A stretch of DNA of 64,000 bases from Progne subis subis (Eukaryota > Chordata > Aves > Passeriformes > Hirundinidae), in assembly GCA_022316685.1 (NCBI GenBank), contig JAKJHU010000136.1, forward strand, positions 682,001 through 746,000, read 5' to 3'. The notes under the pieces are model-generated. The model made no database searches. It worked only from the letters and a program-made list of their open reading frames with translations, and was not told the DNA's origin. This document shows, one piece after another, positions 35,305 through 47,800 of the stretch (the first letter of the stretch is position 1; every line of letters begins with the position of its first letter). The position numbers and the translations under genes were made by a program.

Positions 35305-38300
35305 GGCCTGTGATCAAAGGCATCTTTCTCAGGCCTGATATGCTGGAAGCAGGAGAGGAAGATCATGATCAGGGAGCCCTGTCTGTGATCAGTGCAGTGG
35401 ATTGCTCTGAAATCACCGATGAGCCATTCTCTCCCTGGGAGAATTTCTTCAGTGTTTAAAGCTGTCCCCCAAAAAATGAGGACAGGAGCTGATCCTTTCC
35501 ACCATGTTCCTGAGTGGGGGATTCTAATGGTCAATGCGAAAATAAATGAGTTCAGAGTTCAGGAAATACCCTGCAGTGGTGTTCTCATACTCCAAAATGT
35601 GAAGTGTTTCTGGCTGTGCTGGAGGAGAGGCTGTCCTCTCATTCAGAACTTATCTCTGTTTGTGTGGGGAGTTTGATTACAATAAATGTGCAGTAAATCT
35701 TTAAGATGTCAAAGCATATTAAGGTTAAATCCAAGCAAAAAATGTTTCCTCTTTTAACTGCTTTTATTTAATGAGAATGCTAATTCCACTTTGGCATGTT
35801 CTGGGAATCTGTCATTGTCATGTCATCTGCATGTCATCCAACCAGGAGTCAATATTAGGATGCCCAGTGCTCCCCACTGTGCGCTGCAGATAGTGGGGAT
35901 TATCTGTACCAGACATCTGTGACGTGTTTGTATCCCTCAGGAGGAACACTGGGTGCGATGGTGTCACCTCAAGAGTAGACTCATTGATTGAAGAGGGACC
36001 TTTCTGTACACATTGTTAACTCAGTATGAGTAAAGTAACAAATTCAGCATATTTCTGCAGATAAGCTGTAACTGGAGTTGCTTTGAATCTCTAAGTTACA
36101 TTTTTTCAGGCCCAGGATATGCAATATGAATCCAAACTTTCATAGTATGTGTGTCTGTTCACATTTGATTTTTGAAACAGCATTTTCTTACTCTTTCTCT
36201 ATCCTGTGCTCATTTGATTTCTACGAAAACCTTCTCTGGTACATGTCCAGAGACAGATCAAAACATGTGCAGTCAATCCAAATTCAGAATGTCACTGCAG
36301 ACTTCTCCACACCTATCTGATGAATGAATATTTCTGAATTGCTTTCCCCACACTCCTTTATCAAAGCACTATTGCTTATTTTATATTGTTGGATCTCTTT
36401 TATATTTTCATGTCAGCTGTAACTACATTTCCTGAAGTATTTTCCTCTGCCAGCTTGGGCTCTTACATTAAATGTGAAGAGATTATTTTGTGGTATGAAG
36501 ATCAGTCATTTAAGACTGGTTATTGCTTACAAAAGAGATTTTTCCTCTGAATCATGTATCTTGTGGGAAAGAATAGTATCAAAGGTGTGTCTTTATGTTA
36601 AGAGGCAATTCCAGCTCATGTCTAACTTTTCCAAAATTTACCAAATGAACATCAGTGCTACAAAGTAAAGTTCTTTAACTACATCCTATTGTTTAACTAT
36701 GTTTAAACAATTCAGTTTGCAAATAATAGCCAATTAACGTTTCAGTTGAGAATTAGGCAAAATATACCATTAAGTCTTTCTGCTTCCTACAATTTGTTCA
36801 TCTAGCTGTGAAAGATTCCATCTCAGCTGACTCTAATCATCTGGAAGTTTCCCCCGTGTGGTCTCTGGAGAGGTAAAGAGCTATTTTCTGAATAATGACT
36901 AATCTCATCCCAAAATTTAAAAAAACCCAAGTATAACCTGTAGTTGGGTCATGTGGGGTGAGATGGTGAGGTGTGACACTGGAGGAGTTCTCACATGTGC
37001 TCATGAAGATTAAAGGTTTGTTTAAGATGACATATAATACAGATACCTGCGTGTTTTGGAGGGGTCCATGGCCAGCTTTCAAGTTTGCACAATTTAATCC
37101 TGAACTTTTACCTTCCATGGCAAATCGATACGATGGCAAGAGCCTGGAAGGAAAAGTCAGGGAAGGACTCTTCTGGAAGGACTCTTTCACCTTGTCCTGG
37201 TTCAGGCTGGCCGTGCTCCTTCCCTGGGCACTGGGAATGGTGCACCCATGAACACAGCAGTGATGCTCCTCCTCTGAAGGCAGCTGGAGGTGCCAGGTGC
37301 CACGGCAGGGATGGCAAAGGCTGCACGTCATGTTGGGAGCTGTGAGGGAGAGGGAGTAACGTTCAATCCACTGCTCAGGGAACAAAGAGGAGCTGAGGAC
37401 GAGCAGGAGGGAAACAGCAAGTACTTCACAGAAAGGAGTGATTGAGAGCTCTCAGGAGTGCCAAGGCACGGGGAGGGAGAGGGGTGGGCAGAGAGAGTGG
37501 GCTTTGGAGAGCAAGCTCTTGTCTCATTGTCTCCTCAGGAGTGTTCATCTGCAGCCCTTCTCATTAGAATGTGTGTCCTCTGTAAGCCACTTCTGTCAGG
37601 GGAGCCAAGTGGCTTTATCCGTAGCCAGTCCTGCACTTGGAATTAGCCTCTCTGCCTGCATTCATAAAAAATAACAGTATTCCTGAGCCCATTCAGATTC
37701 TTATCTAGGCAGTTTATTTTCGGATCCCAGCACTGCTTTAAAATGTATCTTAATACAAACCCCTGGTAGTGGTTAACTGGGTAAACCTGGGTTTGATTCA
37801 ATATCCCCATGATCTCAATCCCAATAGCTTTATTCTATCTCTCCTTTTTTAAAGTGCACCTTCTAGACTAAATACACAGTCAAAAGAAAATGTGCTAATG
37901 CTCTGAACAAAGCAAGCTTTGATTTCACGCTTTAGGAAATCAGTCACATTTTATCATTCTTGCCAGTTGGTGCTTCCACAAACACAACCTGTAGCAGCTT
38001 TTTTTCTAATTTTTTTTTCCTTTGGAGAGCTTGGGAAAGCTGAACTCCCTCACAAACTACCAAATTCCCACTGATCAAAGCAAGAAAAAGGTAAATCCAT
38101 TTGTATCAATGACAAATGGATTTAAGATACTCTATTTGGGTCCTTTTAAAGTCAATAATCGCTATAAAAGATCTTTCTGACCGGATTTCCAATTTTTTTT
38201 TTTTTTCTGTGTCATAGAAGTCTCAAAATAAAGAGTCGAAGTACTGTATATAAATATTTATATATCTATCAAAACTGACAGTTGTTTTTTAAGTATCTGT

Positions 38301-39885
38301 GTCCTGCAGGGAAAATATTAACAGGACCAGCTCTCATTGGGCTCGATGGTGGAATAGCTGAAACCCTAATTAATTGGCACTAACAGATGGAGCTGCGCTC
38401 AGAATGTCACCTTACTTCAGAGTGACTCCTCCCTAAAAGTCGGGAATAATAATTAGAACTTTGCAGAATTGGTCCTTTATGTTCTTGCTCTTCCCATGTT
38501 GCCAGGAGATAGGAAATGGGGGAGAGGGGGCACATGTGGCACTAAATATGTGTGATCACGCGTACTGGATTGCCATGGTAGTACAGCCTCTTTCAAGTGA
38601 CTGATTTGCTAAATTGCCTTAACCAAACATAGTAAGGCAACAGCTTAGAATAAATTAATTTTTAATATTTTCCTCTTTTTAATAGCCAGGGAAGGATAAG
38701 AAATAAATACATAATTTTTGGACCTAGCAGAAACCATATGTGGTCCAAGGTCAGTCAGAGTCAAGTGAAAAATAGCTATGAGCATCAGCGGAATTTGGAC
38801 TTGGGGAGGATCTGAGAAAGGGAGAATGGTCAAAATTAGAACTTCAAAAAAGCTAATTATTTCCCCCAGAATCTGCTCCATCCCCTTTCAAGTGCAGGCT
38901 TTTTCCCAAAAGTACGTTTAAGGAGTGTGGAGGGCCAGGCAGGGAGGGGAGAGAGCTCACAATAGAAAGCTTTCTCCTAAACACAGTATGTACCCAGAGG
39001 CTATTAGAAGAGTTTTGAGTAAACTGGATGATTGTACCCTGGCTGAAAAACACAGGAACCTGTAATTATGCTGTGCTGTATTTATTCACTGGTGAATTCT
39101 TTTAGCTCTTTTCCTCCCCATGGGATATTCTTTATGTACAGGTCGCATGTTTGGGATGCACTTCATTTTTAATGCCGTTCATAATTTAGTTTTGGAACCA
39201 CCATATTTATTAGAACAGCAGAGCCTATAAAAGCCACCTTTTTGCCTTTGAGCAGCTAAAATAAATAACATATATAATACATATCCATCTCAGTGCTGAA
39301 TATATTAAGGCACACTCACAATACTCTACTTCCAACATGCAGCTCTATGATTTAACTCTGCTCTGTACTATTTTTTTATTAAATCAGACAGATTGGTGAT
39401 CTATTTTGCAGTGCAAAATGTAAGCAGTCCCTGGTACTCTTCATTCTCTGCACACCCTCTGTTCTTTAAGATATTTATTGAAATGGTTGGTGAGGTGCAA
39501 CAAGCCAGACATAATATTCCTCTTGCCTTTTGTGCGACTAGGCTGTAATGAAGAATTAATAATAGAGTCCTGAAGAATATTAATCATACTTCCACAAGGC
39601 AGCAGGGAACAATTTAAGAGCAGGAAAAGTAATGTAACGGTCCAACTCATAGGCCCGTGCAGAAGCTCAGGGAGAAATGGGCCTTGGCAAAGGGCTTTCC
39701 TTCATCTCCGCTGCAGGGGAGCGTTGACACAGCTCACCACCGAGCTGCTCCATCCTCAGCTCATCCCGGCCCTCCTGGCTGCCCGGCTCTGCTGGCAGCA
39801 CTCCTGCCTCTCCTGCACTCCCTGAAAAGCCCCAGGATAGAGGCAGGACTCAGTGCAAACCGTGCACCCCTTCCTGTGAGAGCAG
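35305..39885. other. Unique non-coding sequence
   Basis: AT-rich sequence with a T run at 38193-38206 and a TAAT-containing block at about 38365-38470. The 182-codon minus frame (36837-37385) has no domain features and is overlapped by plus-strand frames. Confidence 0.55.
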
Positions 39886-40026
39886 CACAGAATCCCAGAT
39901 GCTTGGGGTTGGGAGGGACCTCAAAGCCCATCCAGTGCCACCCCTGCCGTGGGCAGGGACCTTCCTCTATCCCAGGGTGCTCCAAACCCCATCCAGCCTG
40001 GCCTTGGACACTGTCAGGGCATCCTC
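39886..40026 (-). mobile_element. CR1 LINE 3' end, antisense
   Basis: Plus strand reads 'ttggggttgggagggacctc', 'ccctgccgtgggcagggacc' and 'ccatccagcctggccttgga', the reverse complement of the copies at 35.1 and 51.6 kb. Confidence 0.93.
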
Positions 40027-41459
40027 ATTTGAGATAAATGTGATCTGGCAGTCTTCATACATTCACAGTGAGCAGGGGAAAAAATCATGTGGCCGGTGAA
40101 AGTATTGGCTTTTTTGTATTTTCAGAGCGTCTCCTTACAATCTTTACTCTTTTTCATTTTATAGTTAACCTTTCGGGAAACAGACCTGAAGTTAAACTTC
40201 AAAATGAAAAGTGGCTTTATGCAAACATCTCTTTAAGATTTTTCACCCCCCCAAAAAATCAGAGGGAACATTCTAGTAATTCCTGATTTTTTTCCAATAT
40301 TTTTCCAGGTCTGGAAAATCACCTGAAATCCCTTCATTTGGGAGAGCAGTTTCAATTTTGATAAATCAGTGTTTCTAGAGGAAAAAAATAATTTGTGTCC
40401 GAGACAGTGTGACTAGCCAGAGGGCAAAGCTCCCACTGAGGCTGTGCAATACCAGCTTTTCTGGATGTGATAAATCTGTGATAACTCTGCAGCAGCTAAT
40501 GCCTTCCATTTTTCCAAAAATGCAGGGTCAGAAGTTGACCCCACATCTTTAATAAAAGATTATAATGATATAAGTATAACCTGGGAAAGAATTAATTTTT
40601 CAGAATCTCTTAAAGTATTACACAAAGGGTAATCATGTTCAAAGAACCCTATTAATTAGTCGTTGTGTTAAACTGGTAAAGGCCTTATGAAGGAGCCTAC
40701 AGTGTTGCACTGCAGTCCTGTTCTTTAATCAGGAGAAACATATTACATCAGGATATACATTTATTTCTAGCATGCTTGCCATTGAGGAGCTTCACTAAAT
40801 CAAGAGTGCTGCACAGAAATTACCGACAAGTGGGAAAAGGGTGGGGGGAGAGATTAGGGCTGCTGGTGTGATGATTATTTGGAGGAAAAGGCTCCCAGTC
40901 CTGGCCCAGGTGTGGGGTTCTTGCTGAGCTGAGCCCTGCCTTGAGCCAGGTGAACCTGGCAAGGTATTGCCCTGTCTGTCGGCAGGAGGGCCTGATACCC
41001 TCAATTCCCTGGCAGTGTCACCTCAATACACGGACCCAGGTCGTTCTTCATCCCTGGCAGACGCCTCGAAGGGACCCCTTGCCCACCAGAGGTGGCACAT
41101 ACGCTGTATGTCCTTGGGAAAAGATTCCAACTCAAGCAGTTTCCAGTGACTCCAGGGCCTTTATGGCTGTTTTGATTCTTGCTTAAATGTGGGGATTAGG
41201 CCATGAGGACGTTACCCTCTGTCTCCTTCTGTGATTCTCCTCTCCAGGAACACAGGAGGCTTCTCCTTGGCTTAACTCTTCCGAGAACATAGAGATGGAA
41301 AAGACTGCTTTGGGGTTTTTGCCCTTGCTTTAGGGCAGGAGCATCCCTGGTCCCCAAGTATGGAAATATTTTTTTCTGAATGGGCATGCTGGGTGACAAG
41401 GAAAAGGCCTTGTCGAGCCTCTAAAGGAGGGAAATGATGCCCTAAGTTTCAGCTTTCAT
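40027..41459. other. Unique non-coding sequence
   Basis: No gene or repeat recognised. The 5' half is AT-rich and the part from about 40850 is more GC-rich. Confidence 0.6.
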
Positions 41460-41870
41460 GTTTTTCAGGTTCTGTGCTGCCCAGGGGTGCAGTTCTGAGC
41501 TCACATTCAGTGTCACTCAGCTCTCTGCACAGAGTAGGGACACAAAACAAATCCTTTTCCTGCTGGAGACCAAGGACAATCAGTACAAATTTCAGGCCCA
41601 AAAGCACAAACAACAGTGTACTGAAGGGAGGAACAAGAAGGATGAGACCTCACAACCTGAAGCTGTAATTGGACAATTAAACCCCAATATGCAAAAGGAC
41701 CAAAACTTACAAAAATGTGAGACCTCGTGACCAGCCGTTCATTTTGTGACCATTTTGGGTCTGCCTTGGGTACAGCCTCTTGTCCTGCCTGAGGTGTGTC
41801 CTTAAAGGCCCTTCAATGAATATCTGCTTCAAGCTCTGTCCAGTCTAAGGTCAGCCTTCCCAAGGCATCA
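41460..41870 (+). mobile_element. Probable LTR remnant of an endogenous retrovirus
   Basis: The 3' part ('cttaaaggcccttcaatgaa', then a pyrimidine-rich 'cttcaagctctgtccagtct' segment ending 'aaggcatca') has the layout of an LTR R/U5 region with a mutated AATAAA (AATGAA at about 41815) and a decayed TATA-like 'ttacaaaaa' at about 41706. Neither boundary could be fixed: no TG start with a matching duplication was found. The assignment relies on resemblance to songbird LTR sequence in general. Confidence 0.45.
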
Positions 41871-44800
41871 GGTGTGGATTTTAGCTCTTGCAGGCAAAGA
41901 CTTTGCGTGTTGAAGGCAGCAATCAAAGTGCAGAGCGGCTGAACCCAGGCTGAGGTGAGCTCTGCACAGAGCTCCTCACAGAATTTCATCAGGGCACACA
42001 AGGTTCACCCTGATTGAACAGCAGCGTAGTGAGCCTGCTTTCCAACTGCTCCTTATTGTATTAATTCAAAGTTTTTCTCTTACTGGAAAATTAAGTAGCA
42101 GGTGTAGTTTAAATGAACTGTAGCAGACTGGGTTTAGTGGTGTGGTAAATAGATTGTGATATTCATTTCCAATTAAAGTTCTTTTGCAAAGATCACTGAA
42201 GCACATTCTCATAAATTGAATCACAGTAAACTAATAAACAAATTTCTTTCAGCCTGCTGATGGCAAATTCTTATTTCCTTAATATGTTAGATCACATCAT
42301 GGTATTAATTATATGATGCATGAGCAACAAAGAAGCAATCATTTATTTAGCAATAATTTTTTAATTAGTTTTACTTTGGAATTAGTTTTACAGGTAATTC
42401 CATACTTACAGACAAAGAACATGAAGCATTAGAAAAAGGAAATTTCAGGTGAATATTTTTAATGCTTGACTTCTGTCTATCATCCAAAAATGTGAGACAC
42501 AAAAGTAGCAACAGTGTTCATCAATAATTAAAGCAAAGGTTGAATTCTGCATCTGTAAACATGCTGCTATAGGAGTTTTTAAAAATTAAGTTATTAATAA
42601 GCCAATCTTAAATGTCAGCAGTATGTTCTCAGCACATAGCAATGGCATGACAGTTTATTGGGATCCTACTCTCAACTATGTAAAAATACACTTTGGCACT
42701 GAATAGAAGCTGATCATTGATTGAGGTCCCTGGAGGGATACCAGCTCTAAGACTGGGCTAATAAAAACTGATAAAATAAAGCTCTCGCTGTATAGTAATG
42801 TAATTTCTGCAGATCCTGTCATCATTGCAGGCGTGTGAGATGCCTGTCAGACTGGATTAAGCAGCCCCAGAAGGAGTTTTTATAGGCTTCCTCTCCATAA
42901 GCTAAGCTGGGTTTGGGGGGCCAGGCTCTCTTCAATCCCTTTTTAGGCTGGGTTTTGCTGGATGCCATCCAAAGCTCCGAGCTCACACCTGTGTGCTCAG
43001 GAGAGGCCCAGCTCTCACCTTCAGCAAGAGACACAGCGGACAGAGAAGGATGAAGCTCCTTTTGTGTGTATCTTCTATGTGCCAGTAATTTGGGAATCTC
43101 TCTCTGAACAGACAGCTTTAAGTCTGGGCACGCTCATTTCTGCAGCCTTCTTCAGGGCACTTAAGTGCCCACATCATCTTTTCCCTTCACCTAAAAGAAA
43201 AGCTGCTCTATTGTATTTTGGGATCTTTATTTGGATTTTTCCATCTGATGCTTATCTCAGGTTTAATTATTGGCAATGATTGGCTCCTCATAGTTAACAC
43301 AATTGAAATGAATCTTGTAAGGACTCCTCAGGTTCTGCAGATCTGCCCTGGAGTTTGGAAATGGAGAGGCTTCCTTTCCTGCCTTAGACAGGCACTGAAT
43401 TCTGCCCCTGAAAAGCTGAAAACCTTGTGGTTGCCTTTGTCTTATTTTTAATGCAAAACATGTCTTGAAATTTTTCAGTCAGACTAAAATCTTTTTCAGG
43501 TTTAAATATAGTCATTGTGCAAGTGCAGGCTAGCTGGAAATCCAGCATTTATTTTCCTTATGAGAGCAGAGCAAGAGATACAAAAGGGAAAGATTTAGGT
43601 CAGGTGGAAGGGAAGATAAAGCGGCTGGTGACTTTGTGTCGCTCACTCCCGTGTGTCCTGCTGCGTCCTTGGGTCCCTCGTGCTCTCGTGTTTGTCTAAG
43701 GTGAACTGGAAGGTACAGTCACAATCATTTTCTTGTTCCTGCATCCTCCAGCACAGAGCTGCAGTTCTCTGGTGATAACAGAGCTTCTGTTCTCCTCACT
43801 GATCTGTCCACAGAAGCCTTCATGAAAGTCATTATCCTGTTTCAGCCACAGCCTGGGGTTACTGCTAGGGGAAGGGGAAGGGAATGCCACAACTCGGGCT
43901 GCAATCACAACGCAGCAGCTTTCCCGGGCAGAGCTGGATCTGGATGTGCCAAGATCCCACTGGTGATGGGGGGCGGCCCTGGGCACTGGACAAGTGCAGT
44001 TCCAGATGGGCATCACAAGAGGGAAAACACCTTCCCACTTCACACCCAGCAGAGTCTGCCTTAGCTCCCAAATCTGCTGTATCTCCCAGGTCTGCCTCAG
44101 CTCTCTTCTGAGCCTTTTCCAGTAGACTTGAGTTGTAATTCTCCCAAAGCAGCGAAATCCCACCTTGTCTGCAGGCTGTGGTACCTGTGCTCAGCATGTA
44201 AGTGCCTGGTCCTTGTGGACACCGAGGTGGCTCCAGGAGGTGGCTGCACACGTCCTCTGCAAGTGTCTCTGTGGCAGCTCTGTGTTGTAACTCAGCGTTG
44301 CCCAGCCAGTTGTGTGAACAAGTGTGAATTTCTCCTCCACAGAGAGCAGCAGTGCCCCCAGCATCTGTGTCTCTGTTTACTGGGCTTACTGGGAGGCATT
44401 CAGGAAGCTGGCTGGATTGCATATTTTCTTACATTAAAAGTTTGTGGAAAGTCCATATATACATACAGCTACACAGTTATGGGATTTACTTAAAGAACGC
44501 ATTTGTTTGTGTGCCTAATCACACGAGGTTTGTACATGAGAAGGAATTTACTGATTTTGTTCAGGGACCTGAAACAGGAGGAATTTACTGATTTTGTTCA
44601 GCACCTGAAACAGATTCACACACACAAGCAGATACCTTGGCAGCACTGAAGGCAATGCTGGCATTCCCACCAACTAAACAGGACAAGGATGCCTGCCTAG
44701 ATCCTTAGAAGGGAGGATAAGACAAATCTCTATATTAATATATTCTCTTCTCAAATACTGAAAATAAAGATCAGAGCTGTAAATGAAATTTTTTTAAAAA

Positions 44801-47800
44801 AATTAATTGGTACTGGAAGCACTAATTTATTTTTGCCTGTGAAATAAATATTTTTGATTTATAAAAGCTCAGAATTATTAGCACACAGCAGCAGTCTCCT
44901 CACACTTGCTGTTGTGTTGGGAGGAGAAAAACTCATGCAGTCTCTCTGAAAGTAGGGCACCTCTTGGTAAATCTGTCTGTGATCTGTATCAACAGAAGAG
45001 CAAGTTTCCTTACTTGCTTCCACCCCTCCCCAAACCTTTCTTCTTAATTCCATTCCTGTATTTCTAAGTTAGGTTATCCGTGGCCTGAATTAGCTTGGCA
45101 TCCAAGCCACTCGTGGCTAAAATAGAGAGGGAGATAGTGCATGTGCTAAAAGCTTCTGTAGGTTCAAATCAGCTGGGTGGAATCACAACAGAAAAAATCC
45201 AGTGTGGGCTGTTAAATGTACCAGGGCTGCCCTGGCTCAGGAAAGTGCTGATGGTCAGGGAGATGCTCTGAGGAGGGATCACTTCATCCCTGTTTTCACA
45301 CTCTCTCCCAAGCAGGGAGGCTTCAGCTTGAAAGGACCTTTTGCCCATCTGTGAGACTTCTCTTATATTCTTAAGCTTTTATCTACTGTAGTCTTCAGAT
45401 CCCTGCTAAAAATCTCCTTTCTTCTAGAGGTTTTTTTTTCATTCCTTTTTTTCCTTTCTCATCTTACACAGCCTTTGCAAGGGTAGTGTCATCTTTTATG
45501 ACTCCAAAGCCTGATGTGAAACTGTGATGTGAAAGTATTTTTAATTCTTAGAAATATTTCAAGGTACTTGACAAACTGTGAAATAGTTGCTGAAATGGAA
45601 ATGACCTGTGGGGATTTTTATGAATTTAGGCTTCTCTGTTCTCTTGGGTAATTTGAGTGATTCCAGCTTACACAGAGTTTGAGGACTTCTATCACCAGGT
45701 AATGATGTGGTTAACAGAAGATTGGATTTCCTGCAAGAAGCAATTACCTTGATTGATAAGAAAATTTGAGAAAATTCATTCAAGACTTAATGAGATTGAC
45801 AAGGTCATGGTTGAGCCAGGCATCCACCTTGAATAGATAAGGCTCTGTGTTTAGAAGAAGTAATCTAAAGACAATAAGCTCCTCAAAAAATGGATCATTT
45901 TTATCTAGGCTGAGATGATGAATGAAAACATTAGACTTGTGCTTGTGACAGAGAGTCTGGAGTGTGAAGATCAGGGGAGATTCTTCACAAAGTCATTTTA
46001 TAGCACTAGTATTGCTACTGTCCCTTTTTTATACCATTATAAAGAATATAAAAATGACTTCAAGAGGTTTTGTGGCCTCAAAAATCATCCCAGACCTTTA
46101 TCTTACAACTCTGTGAGGTGTTTTGTGTGTCAGGAAAACTGGAGGTCGCAGGAGAAGAGCTGTCACTCCTGACTGCCTGCTCATCCCCTTCTGCCCTCAG
46201 TGAGGCCCGAGGGCTGCCAGCAGAGCCAGAAACACTTCTTAAACTCATCAATCCTGGACTCTTTCTTAGCCTGGCTTAGAAAAACCCAGCTACTGCTAAG
46301 ATAACTAACTAAGCCTTGAAAAAGAGGTGGAAATAGCTGGAAAAGGGAGAGGATTTATTGTTTCAAGCATTTTAGGACTCATTTACGGAAAAAGTACGTT
46401 TTCACATATGTAATTTCCATGGTGAAGTGGAGCCGTGGATTCTGTTTTCTGGACAGATTTTTTTAGTGTACTTTAAATATGAATGTTTGAGACCACATGA
46501 AAAATAAAACCTGTGCTTTAGTCCTCATCCTGAATCTAACTATATCTAACTAAATCTTCTGCTCATATTTTCTTGATGGGCCATAACTCCTGGAAGCAAC
46601 TAACTAAAAAAACTTCTCCCTATATCTCATACTAACTCCTGACTAATTTTCACTGTTCTTTACTTGTGCACAGTGATTCCAACACACAGATGTCTTTTAA
46701 ATGCACATGTGGGATTAGTCTGGCATAGTAACATCTTAAAAGGCAGAAAAAGTTCTTCTGTTTTTATTACTTATGTAAGAGCCTTACAAACTGCACCAAA
46801 AAAAAGGCACTTCAGACATCTTTGGGAAGAATTGTATCCTTCTATTTCAGAAGAGTGTGTTCCCAAGAGTTTATATTTCCTTATATAATATTTTTAATTT
46901 CATCTCTAGTAAATCCTGCAGAAGTCTCCTGCAAAGCCTAAACTGTACCTTTGGTTGAAGTGGTGCTTCTATTTTCAGGTTTCAGTAAATAATGCAGTGA
47001 AACTACTCATACTTTATAGAATTTGTTTATATTATTATCAGTCACCCTGCATGAAAACACCCTTGAAATGCTAATAGATCTTGCTACCCTTAGTTTGGAA
47101 GGATCCTACTGCACTCTTAATGTTATTAGGGAGATTAAATTATGAGTAGTTCTGCAGTCAATGGACAGGATTCTAACCTAATTTAACAGCTCCAATTCCA
47201 GCACACAAGACAAAATGCAGACAGAAGATTTCAACTGATGTGGAATTGCTTCTTGTGATGTAAATAACCCATTTTTGACATTTGACTGTTGGCTTTGCAT
47301 TTCTAATGGAAATGGTTTTTTCAGCAAGAAGAGTTGCTGAAGGGGTGACAGTAACTTCTCAGTGACAGATAAGTTTCTTCAGGTGGAGGACATTTTGGGG
47401 CAGATTCACATGAGGGGAGTGCATTGGACAGATGCAAGGGTGGCTCCCAGTGCAGTTGGCTCCAGCCCTCCTGACATCCTGAGGCTTCTCTCACCTCCAG
47501 GGCCCTGTGATTGCTCCTTTCGGTCAGCTTATGACTGTCGGCATTGCTTTTCCTCCTCATCACTTCCTGGAAGTCGTACTCCATTCCCTACCCCCATTGC
47601 TCTTGTGGTCAGCTTGGTCACAAAATCCAGGAAATCTCTGTTCTCTACAAAAAACTCCCAATTCACAAATGGTTACAGACACAGAAGCCCCCAGTGCTGT
47701 AGCTGTGCTTCCCCGATGGCAAACATGGAGCTTAACTACGGATGTGTTACAGGATCTTAAAGGCTTGATGTGATGAGATTTCCAACACATTCCAGTGGAG

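Noticed and set aside
36837..37385. 182-codon minus-strand frame
   Set aside because: No domain, and overlapping open frames exist on the other strand.
43696..44422. 155- and 185-codon overlapping minus-strand frames
   Set aside because: They overlap each other and several plus-strand frames in a GC-richer patch, have no domain, and show no splice-bounded conservation signal.
45150..45180. tRNA T-arm-like 'gtaggttcaaatc'
   Set aside because: The 3' half of the stem does not pair, and no acceptor or anticodon arms can be drawn around it.
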